From positions 1-48,934 of the forward strand of contig JAGOBH010000013.1 of NCBI GenBank assembly GCA_017983495.1: a DNA stretch of 48,934 nucleotides, read 5' to 3'. Positions 7,835 to 16,500 of the stretch are shown piece by piece. The stretch's first letter is position 1. Each line of letters starts with the position of its first letter. Source of the DNA: Pyrinomonadaceae bacterium. Lineage in GTDB: Bacteria > Acidobacteriota > Blastocatellia > Pyrinomonadales > Pyrinomonadaceae. The notes beneath the pieces are model-generated. The model saw nothing but the letters and a program-made list of their open reading frames with translations. It had not been told where the DNA came from and did not search any database. A program made the translations under genes and the position numbers.

Positions 7835-7880
7835 AAGAAAAACGGGCTGATCGTTTGGGACGAATCCACACGATCAGCCG
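7835..7880 (-). terminator. Rho-independent terminator after nrfHA
   Basis: Perfect 10-bp stem GGCTGATCGT (7845-7854) / ACGATCAGCC (7870-7879) with a 15-nt loop. Read on the minus strand it is followed by a GTTTTTCTTTC run (7834-7844), as expected for the 3' end of the nrfHA transcript, whose last gene stops at 7905. Confidence 0.75.
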
Positions 7881-7904
7881 GCTTAGTTTTACGAGGCGTC
7901 GAAA

Positions 7905-9365
7905 TTACAACTTCTTTTCGGGCAAGATAATTTTCGTATGGGTCGCCTGTACCCCGGAAAGGGCCATCAACGCGAGCCTCGAAAAATTCATCGATTCACC
8001 GAGAATTCTGGCGGCCTCAGCCGGAGCGTGAAAGCCCATCGAATTTTCCGCTTCGACAAAATCGAGATAAAACTGAGCCTTTCGCTGAAAATCGCGTGCC
8101 GACACAAGTTCGGCATCTGGGCGGCCCGCCGTTTTGGCCTTTTCGATCTCGTTGATCACGTCCATCAGAGCGTCCATCGCCAGATTTCGCAGGTCGAATG
8201 TGCGTTGCTGGATGGTCTCAGCCCGGAATTTTAATTCGGTCTCGCTAGCTTTGTGACAAGTTTGGCACGATTGATTGATGTTCAAGAGAGGGCTTTGGAC
8301 GTGATGGTCGCTGATCTTCATCGCACCTTCGCGTTTGTACGGCATGTGGCAATCGGCACATGCAACTCCGGCCCGGGCGTGAATGCCCTGATTATACATC
8401 TCGAATTCGGGATGCTGGGCCTTGAGCACGTCGGCACCGGTGCGTTTGTGTGTCCAGTCCTTGTGCTTGACCTCGTCGTAATAGGCGACAATATTCTCGA
8501 TCTTCAGGCCGTTCTGCCACGGGTAGGTAAGTGTTTTTTCGGGCCCTTTGAAATAGTATTCGACGTGACACTGGCCGCAAACAAAGCTGCGCATCTCCTG
8601 GCGGGTGGCGTCGCGGTTAACGTCATAATTTGCGACACCCTGCGAAGCTTTAAGTGCCTTGATGCCGTTCATGAACGCCGGACGCGTCACGCGGAGTGCC
8701 ATTGTTTGCGATTCGTGGCAGTCGATACATGCGACCGGATGGTTGACCTGTTTGCGTGCCTCAAAATACGGGAGTTTATTGACCGCATCAAAACCTGCAA
8801 AAATATCGCCATTACCCAGTCTTTTGTACGTAGTGTAAACCGATGCGTGACAATTGATACAGCTGCCGGGCTGCTGCGTGACGCCCTGGCGTTCTGTAAA
8901 TGTCTGGTCGTCGAGCATAAAGCCGTGTCCACGCTCCTCGCGAAAATCCACAGCAAAGGCATAACCGTCCCACATCACTTTCAGACGCGGGTCCTCTTCA
9001 AGACGTGATTGCGAAACGACCGAGCGAGGGTCCGAATTTTTTGGGGTGGTCGCGATAGCCTCGCTGCCGCCGAAACGTGTTCGCGTCTGGTCGACGGTAC
9101 GTCTATATCCGTCATACTGCAGAGGGAAGTTCTTGCCCCAGATCGCCGGATCGTCGATTTCATCGGTCAACTCAACCACACGAAAGAAAGGGTTCTTGCC
9201 CTCCTGCTTGCGCTCCATAATATTGGTCAAAAGCGCGACGCCGAGTATGGCAGCGATGAACGCAAAAAAGCCAACGAGGAATATCAATTTTAAGCTCGAA
9301 CGCTTTTTCGGAGCGTCCTTAGTCTCGACGGCGTTATTTTCGGTGTTGGTCTCTTCGGTATTCAT
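7905..9365 (-). CDS. nrfA: Ammonia-forming cytochrome c nitrite reductase, catalytic subunit
   Basis: 486 aa from ATG 9365. The frame opens earlier with TTG 9371, but GAGG at 9373-9376 lies 7 nt before the ATG. Residues ~25-50 form a membrane anchor or uncleaved signal (KLIFLVGFFAFIAAILGVALL). Five heme-binding motifs follow: CINCH (~169), CIDCH (~213), CGQCH (~263), CADCH (~336) and CQTCH (~367). NrfA reduces nitrite to ammonium with six electrons outside the cytoplasmic membrane. In the classical enzyme the first, catalytic heme uses CxxCK; here it is CxxCH, a variant known from Campylobacter-type NrfA. Tyr in CGQCHVEYYF and His in GIHARAGV match the catalytic pair. It forms an operon with nrfH, 16 bp upstream. 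Confidence 0.95.
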   Translation of the reverse strand: MNTEETNTENNAVETKDAPKKRSSLKLIFLVGFFAFIAAILGVALLTNIMERKQEGKNPFFRVVELTDEIDDPAIWGKNFPLQYDGYRRTVDQTRTRFGGSEAIATTPKNSDPRSVVSQSRLEEDPRLKVMWDGYAFAVDFREERGHGFMLDDQTFTERQGVTQQPGSCINCHASVYTTYKRLGNGDIFAGFDAVNKLPYFEARKQVNHPVACIDCHESQTMALRVTRPAFMNGIKALKASQGVANYDVNRDATRQEMRSFVCGQCHVEYYFKGPEKTLTYPWQNGLKIENIVAYYDEVKHKDWTHKRTGADVLKAQHPEFEMYNQGIHARAGVACADCHMPYKREGAMKISDHHVQSPLLNINQSCQTCHKASETELKFRAETIQQRTFDLRNLAMDALMDVINEIEKAKTAGRPDAELVSARDFQRKAQFYLDFVEAENSMGFHAPAEAARILGESMNFSRLALMALSGVQATHTKIILPEKKL

Positions 9366-9381
9366 TTTCAAACCTCACTCG

Positions 9382-9837
9382 TCAATGCATGTGCCCGACA
9401 GATCGATGACAGCGGATGCAGGACACTTCGTCGCCCGGCTTTGACACATGACCGGTGATAGATTCGGTCAGGTCCCCGTGACACTTCCGGCACGACTCTT
9501 CGGTAATGCGAAGATTTCGCCCGCTGATCTGGATGGGCTCGTGGAAATTGTTAAACGTAAAATAATATGAATGCCAGAATCCATTCGAGGCCTTGGTCGT
9601 ATACTTGCCGATGAAATCGGCCGGCGTGTGGCAATCGTTGCAAGTGGCGACGGCCTTATGACTCGATTTCTGCCAGGCGTTGAACTGTTCGTTCATCACA
9701 TGACAGTTGGCGCAGGCGGAAGGGTCATTGCTCATGTACGAGTAACCCTTGGCATAAACAAACGTGAAAAGGCCGATGCCGACGAAAAGGCCGATGGCAA
9801 TGCCTACGAGAGCAAGTTTGATCGTCTGGACGGACAT
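9382..9837 (-). CDS. nrfH: Cytochrome c nitrite reductase, small membrane subunit
   Basis: 151 aa, normal for NrfH of the NapC/NirT family. One N-terminal transmembrane helix (residues 7-28) anchors four heme sites: CANCH (42-46), CNDCH (66-70), CRKCH (116-120) and CIRCH (140-144). It oxidises menaquinol and passes electrons to NrfA. The first heme has the NrfH-like context CANCHVMNEQFNAWQKSSH. It is the first gene of the nrfHA operon. A perfect CRP/FNR-family palindrome lies 55-70 bp upstream of its ATG. Accessory heme-lyase genes are not in the window. Confidence 0.95.
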   Translation of the reverse strand: MSVQTIKLALVGIAIGLFVGIGLFTFVYAKGYSYMSNDPSACANCHVMNEQFNAWQKSSHKAVATCNDCHTPADFIGKYTTKASNGFWHSYYFTFNNFHEPIQISGRNLRITEESCRKCHGDLTESITGHVSKPGDEVSCIRCHRSVGHMH

Positions 9838-9891
9838 TCAATTTTAGTTTTCCCCAATTGCGGGTGAAAAGCAAGTGGTGTTATTCGGCTG

Positions 9892-9907
9892 TGTGACCGA
9901 TGTCACA
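9892..9907. promoter_or_regulatory. CRP/FNR-family operator upstream of nrfHA
   Basis: TGTGACCGATGTCACA, a perfect TGTGA-N6-TCACA palindrome centred about 62 bp before the nrfH start codon, between nrfH and the end of the helicase gene. This core is the known consensus of CRP and of HcpR, a CRP/FNR-family nitrosative-stress regulator that controls hcp and nrf genes in other bacteria. Assignment to HcpR is an inference; no regulator gene is in the window. Confidence 0.7.
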
Positions 9908-9934
9908 AATATTCAAATGAAGGTGCTTTTTGGG

Positions 9935-11206
9935 CTATCGGACGGGTTCTCGGAGGACGATCTCAGCGGCCTCGCGGGCGGCGGCAGCGGCGGTCGGGTT
10001 GGCAATAGCGAGGCCGGCGACCTGGCGGAGGGCTTCGCCGGTTCGTGAAAGCAGGCGGACGAGGTCGCCCTCTTCGGCTTTGGTGCGAGTGACGAGTTCG
10101 TCCCAGGACATCTCTTTAGCCCACCGTTCGGCGGCTGCGGCGGCGGAGTAGTTGATCTCCTCGACGGGTTCGATGTTGTGTTTCCACTCGATGCCTGAGA
10201 TCTCGTAGACGACATCTTCAAAATTTCCGAGCACGTATGCAAGACTGCCAGAGACGCGGCCTGCACCGAAATCGCGGTCGGCGTCGGCGGCGATCGACGC
10301 GATCAGGCCGGCGATGTCCGAGGGCCGCAGTTCGTCAAACATCCCGCGTCGCAGGGCTTCGCCAACGAGTAGCGGGCGGTCGACACGTAGATCGGCAAGC
10401 CATTTGCCGGTTTCCGTCACCTTTTCGGCTGCGAAATCGATATAGCCGTAATGGTCGAGTATCTCGGCACGCTTTTCGAATGGCCGCCAAATGCGGTCCT
10501 GCAGATCGGGCGAACCGCTGAGCCCGCGATACGCAAAACTCTTAGCGGCGATCTCACGAACCTGTGCGAAATTGCCGAATGCGTCGAGCAGATTCAAAAG
10601 ACTGGTATATGTGGCCTTGAACTGGCTTTCGAGCGGGTCGGGTTTTGCCCGGAGCAGCTCGGCGATCTTTCGCGGGTTTTGAAACTGGCCCGGAGCGAGG
10701 ACGATGAACCCGACATTGTCGCGGCCGCGTCGCCCGGCCCGGCCGGTCATCTGCTGGAGTTCGCTGGCGGTCAACGGCCGCCAACCGTCATTGCCGCGTG
10801 CGTCCGCATTGCTCAGTACGACGGTCCGAGCCGGAAAATCGACTCCGGCCGCGACCGTCGATGTCGCGAAGATGGCGTTGAGCAATCCGGCGGACATCAT
10901 CTTTTCGACCAGCAGCTTCCACGCCGGAATGTGGCCCGCATGATGGGCGGCGACGCCCGCGTGAACGAGGATCTTGCGGTGCTTATGACCGCGGATCTCA
11001 GGATTGGTCTCGGCGTACCGGTCAAACATCGATTGCCGCTCGGCCTGGCGTTCGGGGTCCTGCGGCTGCGAACGGTCAAATGATACCTCGCTCGCCGCCT
11101 CGTCACACCCTCGCCGCGTCGGAATAAAGACGATCGCCGGCAACAGGTCATTGCGCCTTAGCGATGCGATGAGTTTCGGCGGCGGAATACTTTGTCGAGG
11201 GTCCAT
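9935..11206 (-). CDS. Ski2-like helicase, C-terminal half only
   Basis: 423 aa. It begins inside the second RecA domain of a Ski2/Mtr4-like (DSHCT-type) superfamily 2 helicase: LPAIVFIPTRRGCDEA is motif IV (~residues 22-37), then IFATSTVAAGVDFPARTVV (motif V) and QQMTGRAGRRGRD (motif VI). A winged-helix and a helical C-terminal domain with an Ala-rich tail follow. Walker A and the DEAD/DEAH motif of the first RecA domain are absent, and the DNA upstream encodes a glycosyltransferase on the other strand. It is therefore either a truncated gene or one half of a split helicase. A TATACT hexamer lies just before the ATG. Alone it cannot hydrolyse ATP by the usual mechanism. Confidence 0.8.
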   Translation of the reverse strand: MDPRQSIPPPKLIASLRRNDLLPAIVFIPTRRGCDEAASEVSFDRSQPQDPERQAERQSMFDRYAETNPEIRGHKHRKILVHAGVAAHHAGHIPAWKLLVEKMMSAGLLNAIFATSTVAAGVDFPARTVVLSNADARGNDGWRPLTASELQQMTGRAGRRGRDNVGFIVLAPGQFQNPRKIAELLRAKPDPLESQFKATYTSLLNLLDAFGNFAQVREIAAKSFAYRGLSGSPDLQDRIWRPFEKRAEILDHYGYIDFAAEKVTETGKWLADLRVDRPLLVGEALRRGMFDELRPSDIAGLIASIAADADRDFGAGRVSGSLAYVLGNFEDVVYEISGIEWKHNIEPVEEINYSAAAAAERWAKEMSWDELVTRTKAEEGDLVRLLSRTGEALRQVAGLAIANPTAAAAAREAAEIVLREPVR

Positions 11207-11308
11207 TTATTGGAGTATAGCCGAGAGCGACCCGCAAAGTCTTAGCCCTGCAGGGAATTTTCGAATATTTGGTATAATTTCGGCGTTCTCTGATTTAGAT
11301 CTCAGCTC

Positions 11309-12121
11309 ATGCTCAACGGTAAAAAGATCATCGTCGTGATGCCCGCTTATAATGCGGCAAAAACGCTTGCCTTGACGGTGGCGGAGATACCGCGAAGCAT
11401 AGTCGATGAGATCTTGGTAGTCGATGACGGCAGTTCGGATGAGACGGTCGCGGCGGCAAGCGAGCTCGGGCTGGTCGTTTTCAGGCACGAAGCAAATTTT
11501 GGCTACGGCCGTAATCAAAAGACATGTTACGCCGAGGCCCTGCGGCACGGTGCGGACATTGTCGTCATGGTCCACCCTGATTATCAGTATTCGCCAAAGC
11601 TGATCGCTCCGATGGCATCGATGATCGCATTTGGCGACTATGACGCCGTGATCGGCTCGCGAATTTTGGGAAAAGGTGCGCTCGAGGGCGGCATGCCGCT
11701 CTATAAATACATCGCCAATCGATTCCTGACGCTGGTCCAGAACATCGTGATTAACTACAAGCTGTCGGAATATCACACCGGGTTCCGTGCGTTTCGCCGT
11801 GAGGTGCTCGAAACGCTGCCGCTTGAGGCAAACTCGGATGATTTTGTCTTTGATAACGAGATGCTGGCACAGATCATCTTTATGGGCTTTCAGATAGGCG
11901 AAGTTTCGTGCCCGACCAGGTATTGTGCCGAATCGTCGTCGATCGGCTTTACGCGAAGCGTCCGATACGGGTTTGGCGTACTGGTGACGTCGCTGAGGTT
12001 TCGGCTCCACAAGATGGGCGTAATGCAGTCACCCTTGTTCCTGCCGCGTGATGGGGAAGCGAGGGGCGAATATTATCACGAGATCGAGCCTCATCAACTT
12101 GAGACCGATTCGCTAAAATAG
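11309..12121 (+). CDS. Family 2 glycosyltransferase (dolichol-phosphate mannosyltransferase-like)
   Basis: 270 aa. The GT-A fold is shown by VVMPAYNAAKTL (9-20), the nucleotide-binding VVDDGSSDET (37-46), HPDYQYSPKLI near 88 in place of the usual metal motif region, and GSR near 114. Members of this family transfer sugars from NDP-sugars to polyprenyl phosphates or cell-surface acceptors. There is no transmembrane tail, so it should act at the inner face of the membrane. A TATAAT hexamer at 11273-11278 fits a promoter. The amidase gene follows after 22 bp, so the two may be co-transcribed, though no functional link is evident. Confidence 0.88.
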   Translation: MLNGKKIIVVMPAYNAAKTLALTVAEIPRSIVDEILVVDDGSSDETVAAASELGLVVFRHEANFGYGRNQKTCYAEALRHGADIVVMVHPDYQYSPKLIAPMASMIAFGDYDAVIGSRILGKGALEGGMPLYKYIANRFLTLVQNIVINYKLSEYHTGFRAFRREVLETLPLEANSDDFVFDNEMLAQIIFMGFQIGEVSCPTRYCAESSSIGFTRSVRYGFGVLVTSLRFRLHKMGVMQSPLFLPRDGEARGEYYHEIEPHQLETDSLK

Positions 12122-12143
12122 CCGAAGGGTCGGGATAAGATAT

Positions 12144-13736
12144 ATGACAAAACGAACAAGCAAGATGGAAAGAAGAGATTTTTTGAAAGCGGCAGCCGTC
12201 AGCGGGATCACGCTGGTGGGAATTGGTTCTGCTAGTGGCGGCTCATTTGGGCCGGTAAACCTCGAAGAGACTACCATTTCAGAGCTGCAAGCGGCGATGA
12301 GCAGCGGCAAACTGACGTCCGAAGCGATAACGTCGTGGTATCTCTCCCGTATCAAGACGATCGACCCTAAGATCAACTCGATGATCGAACTCAATCCGGA
12401 CGCACTTGCGATCGCTCGTCAATGCGACCGCGACCGCCGCTTGAAGAAGGTGCTCGGGCCGCTGCACGGAATTCCCATCGTGATCAAAGACAATATCGAC
12501 ACCGCCGACAAAATGAAAACGACGGCCGGCAGTCTGGCTCTTGCGGACGCCCCGACGCCAAAGCAGGATGCTTTTATCGTCGCACGGCTGCGAGAAGCCG
12601 GTGCCGTTCTGATCGGCAAGACAAACCTGAGCGAATGGGCGAATTTTCGGGATAACAGTTCGATCAGCGGCTGGTCCGGCCGTGGCGGGCAGACGCGAAA
12701 TCCATACATTTTAGACCGCAATGCCTGCGGTTCGTCGTCCGGTTCGGGGGCCGCGATCGCAGCAAATCTGGCGGCGATCGCGATCGGGACCGAGACCGAC
12801 GGCTCGATCGTATGCCCGGCATCGATCTGCGGAATAGTCGGCCTAAAGCCGACGATCGGACTCGTTTCACGCAGCGGTATTATCCCGATCGCAGCCTCGC
12901 AGGACACCGCGGGGCCGATGACACGCACCGTTGCCGACGCGGCTGTGCTTCTAAATGCGATAAACTTTGTCGACGGCGCCGACCCGGCGATGAAGGGCAA
13001 ACGTGAACGGGTCGATTACACGAATTTTCTGCAAAGCGACGGCCTCAAGGGGGCACGGATCGGCGTTGCGCGCGACTATTGGGGGCGAAGGCCGGACGTT
13101 GACGGAGTGACGAACAAGGCACTTGAGATAATGCAAAAGGCAGGTGCCGTATTGATCGATATCAAGTTTCCGGACCTGCAGAAATTTGGCGACGCCGAGT
13201 TTACGGTGCTGCAGTACGAATTCAAGGACGGGCTTGAGGCATACTTGCGAAACCGCGGTTCGCGGCACCGGACGATGGACGATCTGATCAAGTTCAATAT
13301 CGACAACAGAGCACGCGAATTGCCGTATTTTGGCCAGGAGATCTTTGAGACTACCGCGAAAAAAGGACCGCTGACGGACAAAGAGTATATTGATGCTCTG
13401 GAAACGTGCCGCAAATACGCACGCGAACAAGGCATCGACCGAGCAATGAACGAAAACAAGCTCGATGCGATCGTGGCTCCGTCAAACGCTCCGACATGGA
13501 TGATCGACACCGTCAGCGGCGATTGCGGCAGCGGATATGTCGGCAGTTCGTCGCTGGCGGCAGTCGCGGGATATCCGAATATCACGGTTCCCGCGGGCTT
13601 TGCTAAAGAGCTGCCGATCGGGATCTCGTTCTTTGGCCAGGCGTGGTCGGAGGGCACGCTGATCAAGATGGCGTATTCGTTCGAACAGGTCGCGAAGGCA
13701 CGGCGCTTGCCAAAGTTCTTGCCGACATATAAATAG
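12144..13736 (+). CDS. Amidase, probably Tat-exported
   Basis: 530 aa, amidase-signature family (GatA/AmiE-like Ser-cisSer-Lys hydrolase). The triad is visible as K115 in IVIKDNIDT, the serine-rich ACGSSSGSG (195-202) and nucleophile S221 in GTETDGS. The N-terminus has a twin-arginine signal, RRDFLKAAAVSG (10-21), so export to the periplasm is likely. An internal ATG at 12165 also precedes the RR motif, but GGGATAAG before 12144 favours the longer form. The substrate is unknown; exported homologues cleave amides or peptide amides. GatA of the tRNA amidotransferase is unlikely because of the signal and the absence of gatB/gatC. Confidence 0.92.
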   Translation: MTKRTSKMERRDFLKAAAVSGITLVGIGSASGGSFGPVNLEETTISELQAAMSSGKLTSEAITSWYLSRIKTIDPKINSMIELNPDALAIARQCDRDRRLKKVLGPLHGIPIVIKDNIDTADKMKTTAGSLALADAPTPKQDAFIVARLREAGAVLIGKTNLSEWANFRDNSSISGWSGRGGQTRNPYILDRNACGSSSGSGAAIAANLAAIAIGTETDGSIVCPASICGIVGLKPTIGLVSRSGIIPIAASQDTAGPMTRTVADAAVLLNAINFVDGADPAMKGKRERVDYTNFLQSDGLKGARIGVARDYWGRRPDVDGVTNKALEIMQKAGAVLIDIKFPDLQKFGDAEFTVLQYEFKDGLEAYLRNRGSRHRTMDDLIKFNIDNRARELPYFGQEIFETTAKKGPLTDKEYIDALETCRKYAREQGIDRAMNENKLDAIVAPSNAPTWMIDTVSGDCGSGYVGSSSLAAVAGYPNITVPAGFAKELPIGISFFGQAWSEGTLIKMAYSFEQVAKARRLPKFLPTYK

Positions 13737-13747
13737 AAAGTTACGCA

Positions 13748-13783
13748 GGCCCGCGCGGAAAGTTGAAACCGGCGGGCCCTTTC
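13748..13783 (+). terminator. Possible terminator after the amidase gene
   Basis: Stem GGCCCGC (13748-13754) / GCGGGCC (13772-13778), loop 17 nt, followed by a short CTTTC. The T-run is weak, so termination is possible but not certain. Confidence 0.45.
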
Positions 13784-13842
13784 GCGCGTCTACGGTAAAT
13801 AGCTGTACCTAACTTCTTCATAAAAGGGAACAATCTATCAAT

Positions 13843-15042
13843 ATGAAAATCAAGAGCTTTGCGAGCATTCTTCTCGTTACGGCCGTGTTTTTTAGCGCCT
13901 TGGCGGTGTCCGGTCAATTTACGATCAAGATACCAAAGGTCGGGCAGCCGAAACCGACACCGACGCCGCTCTCCGGGCCAAAGGAAGTTCCGCTAAATCA
14001 GGGCGGCACCACGAGCACGTCAGGCGGCGGATCGACAGCGCAGCCGCCGACGGCAGGCGACAATCCGATCCTGTTGAAAACTACTCTCGATATCCGCTGT
14101 GACACCGAGGCACGATATTGGAAAATGCCGAATGAGTCGAACTATACAAGCTGGGTGCCGATGGTCAAATTCAAGGTGCTTTACGCCGGTGCCGCGAAAC
14201 TGCGTTTGCAGGCTGAGTATTTCACGCCGGACGGCAAATCGTGGTTTACCGAGACGCTAAAGCCGAACACATCGCAGGCCGTCGAGAAAACGACCGAGAT
14301 CATCACCGACCGTGTCGGGCCGCGTTTTGAGGGCAAATCGACGATCGCGACGGGACTGTTTGGCGTCAAGATAACCGATACCCGCGACGGCAGCGTGCTG
14401 TTTCAGGGTAAATTCAAGGTCGGGAAATTCAAATACGGGCCGAATATCCCGATGTTTAAGAATCAGAACGATTTCTTTGTCGATCAGGACTGGAATTTGC
14501 CGTTCGGCTACGTCTGGCTCGATTGGGCAAAGGACCGCAACGCTCCGGCACCGACGGTGAGCATGTGGCTGAAGGGCGAAAATCGTCTCGATGATCTCGA
14601 AGGACGCCTGTTTCTCAACGGTCAGCAGATCCTGACGACCGACGAAATGGGTGCCGTAACATCGAGCCAGTCACGCTACCCGAATAGCCTCGAAAACAAA
14701 GAAACGCACCGCTGGGAGCTATACAATTTTGAGTGGTATAAATTCAAATACGCCGCCAACCCTCAGGGGCGAAAGATGTTCCCGCAAGCACGATTTATGA
14801 ACGAATCAGACGGCAACTATACGGTAAAGGTCTATCACAAGGGTGTGCAGATCCGCGAGGTTTCGTTCACCGTCTCGGGCGGGAATTTTGATGATAAGGG
14901 TGTCGCGTCGTCAAACGGGTTCAGCGAATCGAAATTTATCGTCCCGGTAAAAGTGATGGGTGACAAGGATAAGTGGAACTCGGTGTCGTGGAAGACGGAC
15001 GCATTTTACGGCAATCCGGTCAACGGGTTTATGTGGCCGTAA
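13843..15042 (+). CDS. Secreted protein of unknown function
   Basis: 399 aa. A Sec signal peptide (residues 1-25, ending near LAVSGQ) is followed by a Pro/Thr-rich linker (PKPTPTPL) and a Gly/Ser/Thr-rich stretch up to ~80. The rest is rich in aromatic and beta-strand-like segments with no family I recognise. AAAAGGG precedes the ATG. The last 14 bp overlap the 3' end of coaX, which runs the other way. Probably periplasmic or surface-located. Confidence 0.75.
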   Translation: MKIKSFASILLVTAVFFSALAVSGQFTIKIPKVGQPKPTPTPLSGPKEVPLNQGGTTSTSGGGSTAQPPTAGDNPILLKTTLDIRCDTEARYWKMPNESNYTSWVPMVKFKVLYAGAAKLRLQAEYFTPDGKSWFTETLKPNTSQAVEKTTEIITDRVGPRFEGKSTIATGLFGVKITDTRDGSVLFQGKFKVGKFKYGPNIPMFKNQNDFFVDQDWNLPFGYVWLDWAKDRNAPAPTVSMWLKGENRLDDLEGRLFLNGQQILTTDEMGAVTSSQSRYPNSLENKETHRWELYNFEWYKFKYAANPQGRKMFPQARFMNESDGNYTVKVYHKGVQIREVSFTVSGGNFDDKGVASSNGFSESKFIVPVKVMGDKDKWNSVSWKTDAFYGNPVNGFMWP

Positions 15043-15781
15043 GCCGAACGTGCAGCCGCTGAAGGCCGTCGAGAAGCAGATTTTCGTCGACGACGTCGAT
15101 CTGTGTGGTATTTTCAGCGATCAGCTTGGCAAAACCACCTGTGGCGATGACCTTTGGGGCATCGCCCATTTCTTTTTTGACGCGGTTCAGCAATTCTTCG
15201 ACAAGGCCGAAGTAGCCGTAAACGATGCCTGAACGGATCGAGCCGACGGTCGTGGTCTGCACGATAGACTCAGGTTTTTCTATCGTGACCTCGGGTAGCT
15301 TCGACGTCGTTATCTTAAGTGCCGTTGCCAGGGTATTCATGCCCGGAGCGATCAGGCCGCCGATCAGAACGCGGTATTTATTGACGTAATCGACTGTCAG
15401 AGCAGTTCCGAAACTGCAGACGATCGCCGGAGCACCGTATTTTTCGACCGCGGAGAATGTGTTCACAAGCCGGTCGGCACCGGCGTCCTCGAGCGGTTCG
15501 TACTTGATCGTCAGTCCAAGATCATCGTTGTTTTTGACGAACAAAGCTTCGACATTGAACGCCGCCGCGATGAACCCGTGGATCGCTGCGTCGACCTCAG
15601 GCACGACCGAACTGACGATTGCCGCCGTGATCGGCTGGGTAATTCGGCCCCCAATGACACGCGTCAGAGCCTCGACCGACAGGTCTCGAACCGTCGGCAT
15701 CGCCAGCTTAGAAACAAGCACTTCGCCGTCATACACACCGAACTTGATATTGGTATTACCGATGTCGATCGTTAGAAGCAT
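15029..15781 (-). CDS. coaX: Type III pantothenate kinase
   Basis: 250 aa. CoaX phosphorylates pantothenate, the first step of coenzyme A synthesis, using an ASKHA fold. Motifs are DIGNTNIKFG (6-15, phosphate 1), DAGADRLVN near 99-107 (catalytic Asp) and GLIAPGM. The third signature, normally DxGTAxT, reads SFGTALT: the usual first Asp is Ser. Orthologues often sit beside birA. Here birA lies 2 kb upstream on the same strand, with a vanW-like gene, a small acidic protein gene and a REPtron in between. The ATG 15781 opens the conserved N-terminus. Confidence 0.95.
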   Translation of the reverse strand: MLLTIDIGNTNIKFGVYDGEVLVSKLAMPTVRDLSVEALTRVIGGRITQPITAAIVSSVVPEVDAAIHGFIAAAFNVEALFVKNNDDLGLTIKYEPLEDAGADRLVNTFSAVEKYGAPAIVCSFGTALTVDYVNKYRVLIGGLIAPGMNTLATALKITTSKLPEVTIEKPESIVQTTTVGSIRSGIVYGYFGLVEELLNRVKKEMGDAPKVIATGGFAKLIAENTTQIDVVDENLLLDGLQRLHVRLTAT

Positions 15782-15824
15782 AAGAAAATAATCGATAACT
15801 TATAACTGAAAATGTGACTGGAAC

Positions 15825-15841
15825 GCAAGCGTCCCGCTTGC
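15825..15841 (-). repeat. REP element, family A, left of RAYT
   Basis: GCAAGCGTCCCGCTTGC, reverse complement of the copy at 16501-16517. Flanks on the minus strand are GTG before GCAAGC and GTTCCAG after it, also shared with the right copy apart from about two differences. Confidence 0.92.
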
Positions 15842-15863
15842 CACAACGTAGCGCCAATACGAC

Positions 15864-16487
15864 CTAAGTCACAATTACCGGTATGTCCTGAAACGCACTA
15901 GAATATCGCCATTCGTGAGGCATCTCACATAGCCCTGCTTTCACCGGGTTGTTTTCGATGTAACGAATCACTGCTGCGAAATGCCGGGCGTTACGGATGT
16001 AGCGGTCAAATGGCTCGTGCTGCCAGAACTGCCCTTTACGGGCCAGTATCTTGTTCGCTTCGTGAGCTGTATAAGATTTGATCGAGTGGGCGATCTCGCG
16101 TATCTCCACATCGCGATTCGGAGTGGCCAAAAAATGGGCGTGATTAGGCATTACCACCCATGAATGAAGGCGATACTTGGAGCCATCATGGAACTTAAGG
16201 CTATCGGCAACAAGCTGTGCGACTTCGGGCACTTTCAAAAAGCACGCGCCGTGGCCCGCGTCCATAAATTTCTCGACCCTTTTTCGGAATATTGTTTGCC
16301 CTTCAGGCCCCAGGTCTTTGACCTTTTCCTTCCAGCGTTCAATAACCAAAGCGGGAACCGAATCAAAAATGCGAAATGTAAAAAACTGTGGGATTTGTCC
16401 GCCGTCGAAGTGCGGTAAATAGCCCCGGCTGTACCAGCCGCGATCCGATTTCAATCCTTTAGGTTGGAAATTGTAATCGATGGACAT
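15864..16487 (-). CDS. REP-associated tyrosine transposase (RAYT, Y1 HUH family)
   Basis: 207 aa from ATG 16487. Y1 transposase signatures are the histidine pair in WVVMPNHAHFL (H116, H118) and the catalytic tyrosine region SIKSYT (Y139). The C-terminal YIRNARHF, YIENNPVKAGL and WRYSSA blocks are typical of the IS200-like TnpA_REP group. These enzymes cut and join single-stranded REP DNA. The frame is open 65 codons further upstream, but that part translates the REP and overlaps the neighbouring gene, so the start at the conserved MSIDYNFQPKG is chosen. No frameshift or stop is seen, so the gene looks intact. No strong ribosome binding site is visible. Confidence 0.9.
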   Translation of the reverse strand: MSIDYNFQPKGLKSDRGWYSRGYLPHFDGGQIPQFFTFRIFDSVPALVIERWKEKVKDLGPEGQTIFRKRVEKFMDAGHGACFLKVPEVAQLVADSLKFHDGSKYRLHSWVVMPNHAHFLATPNRDVEIREIAHSIKSYTAHEANKILARKGQFWQHEPFDRYIRNARHFAAVIRYIENNPVKAGLCEMPHEWRYSSAFQDIPVIVT

Positions 16488-16500
16488 TTCTATGTGCGAG

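Noticed and set aside
11207..12010. Missing N-terminal half of the helicase on the minus strand
   Set aside because: The minus-strand frame here has no Walker A or DEAD motif and is antisense to a clear GT2 glycosyltransferase.
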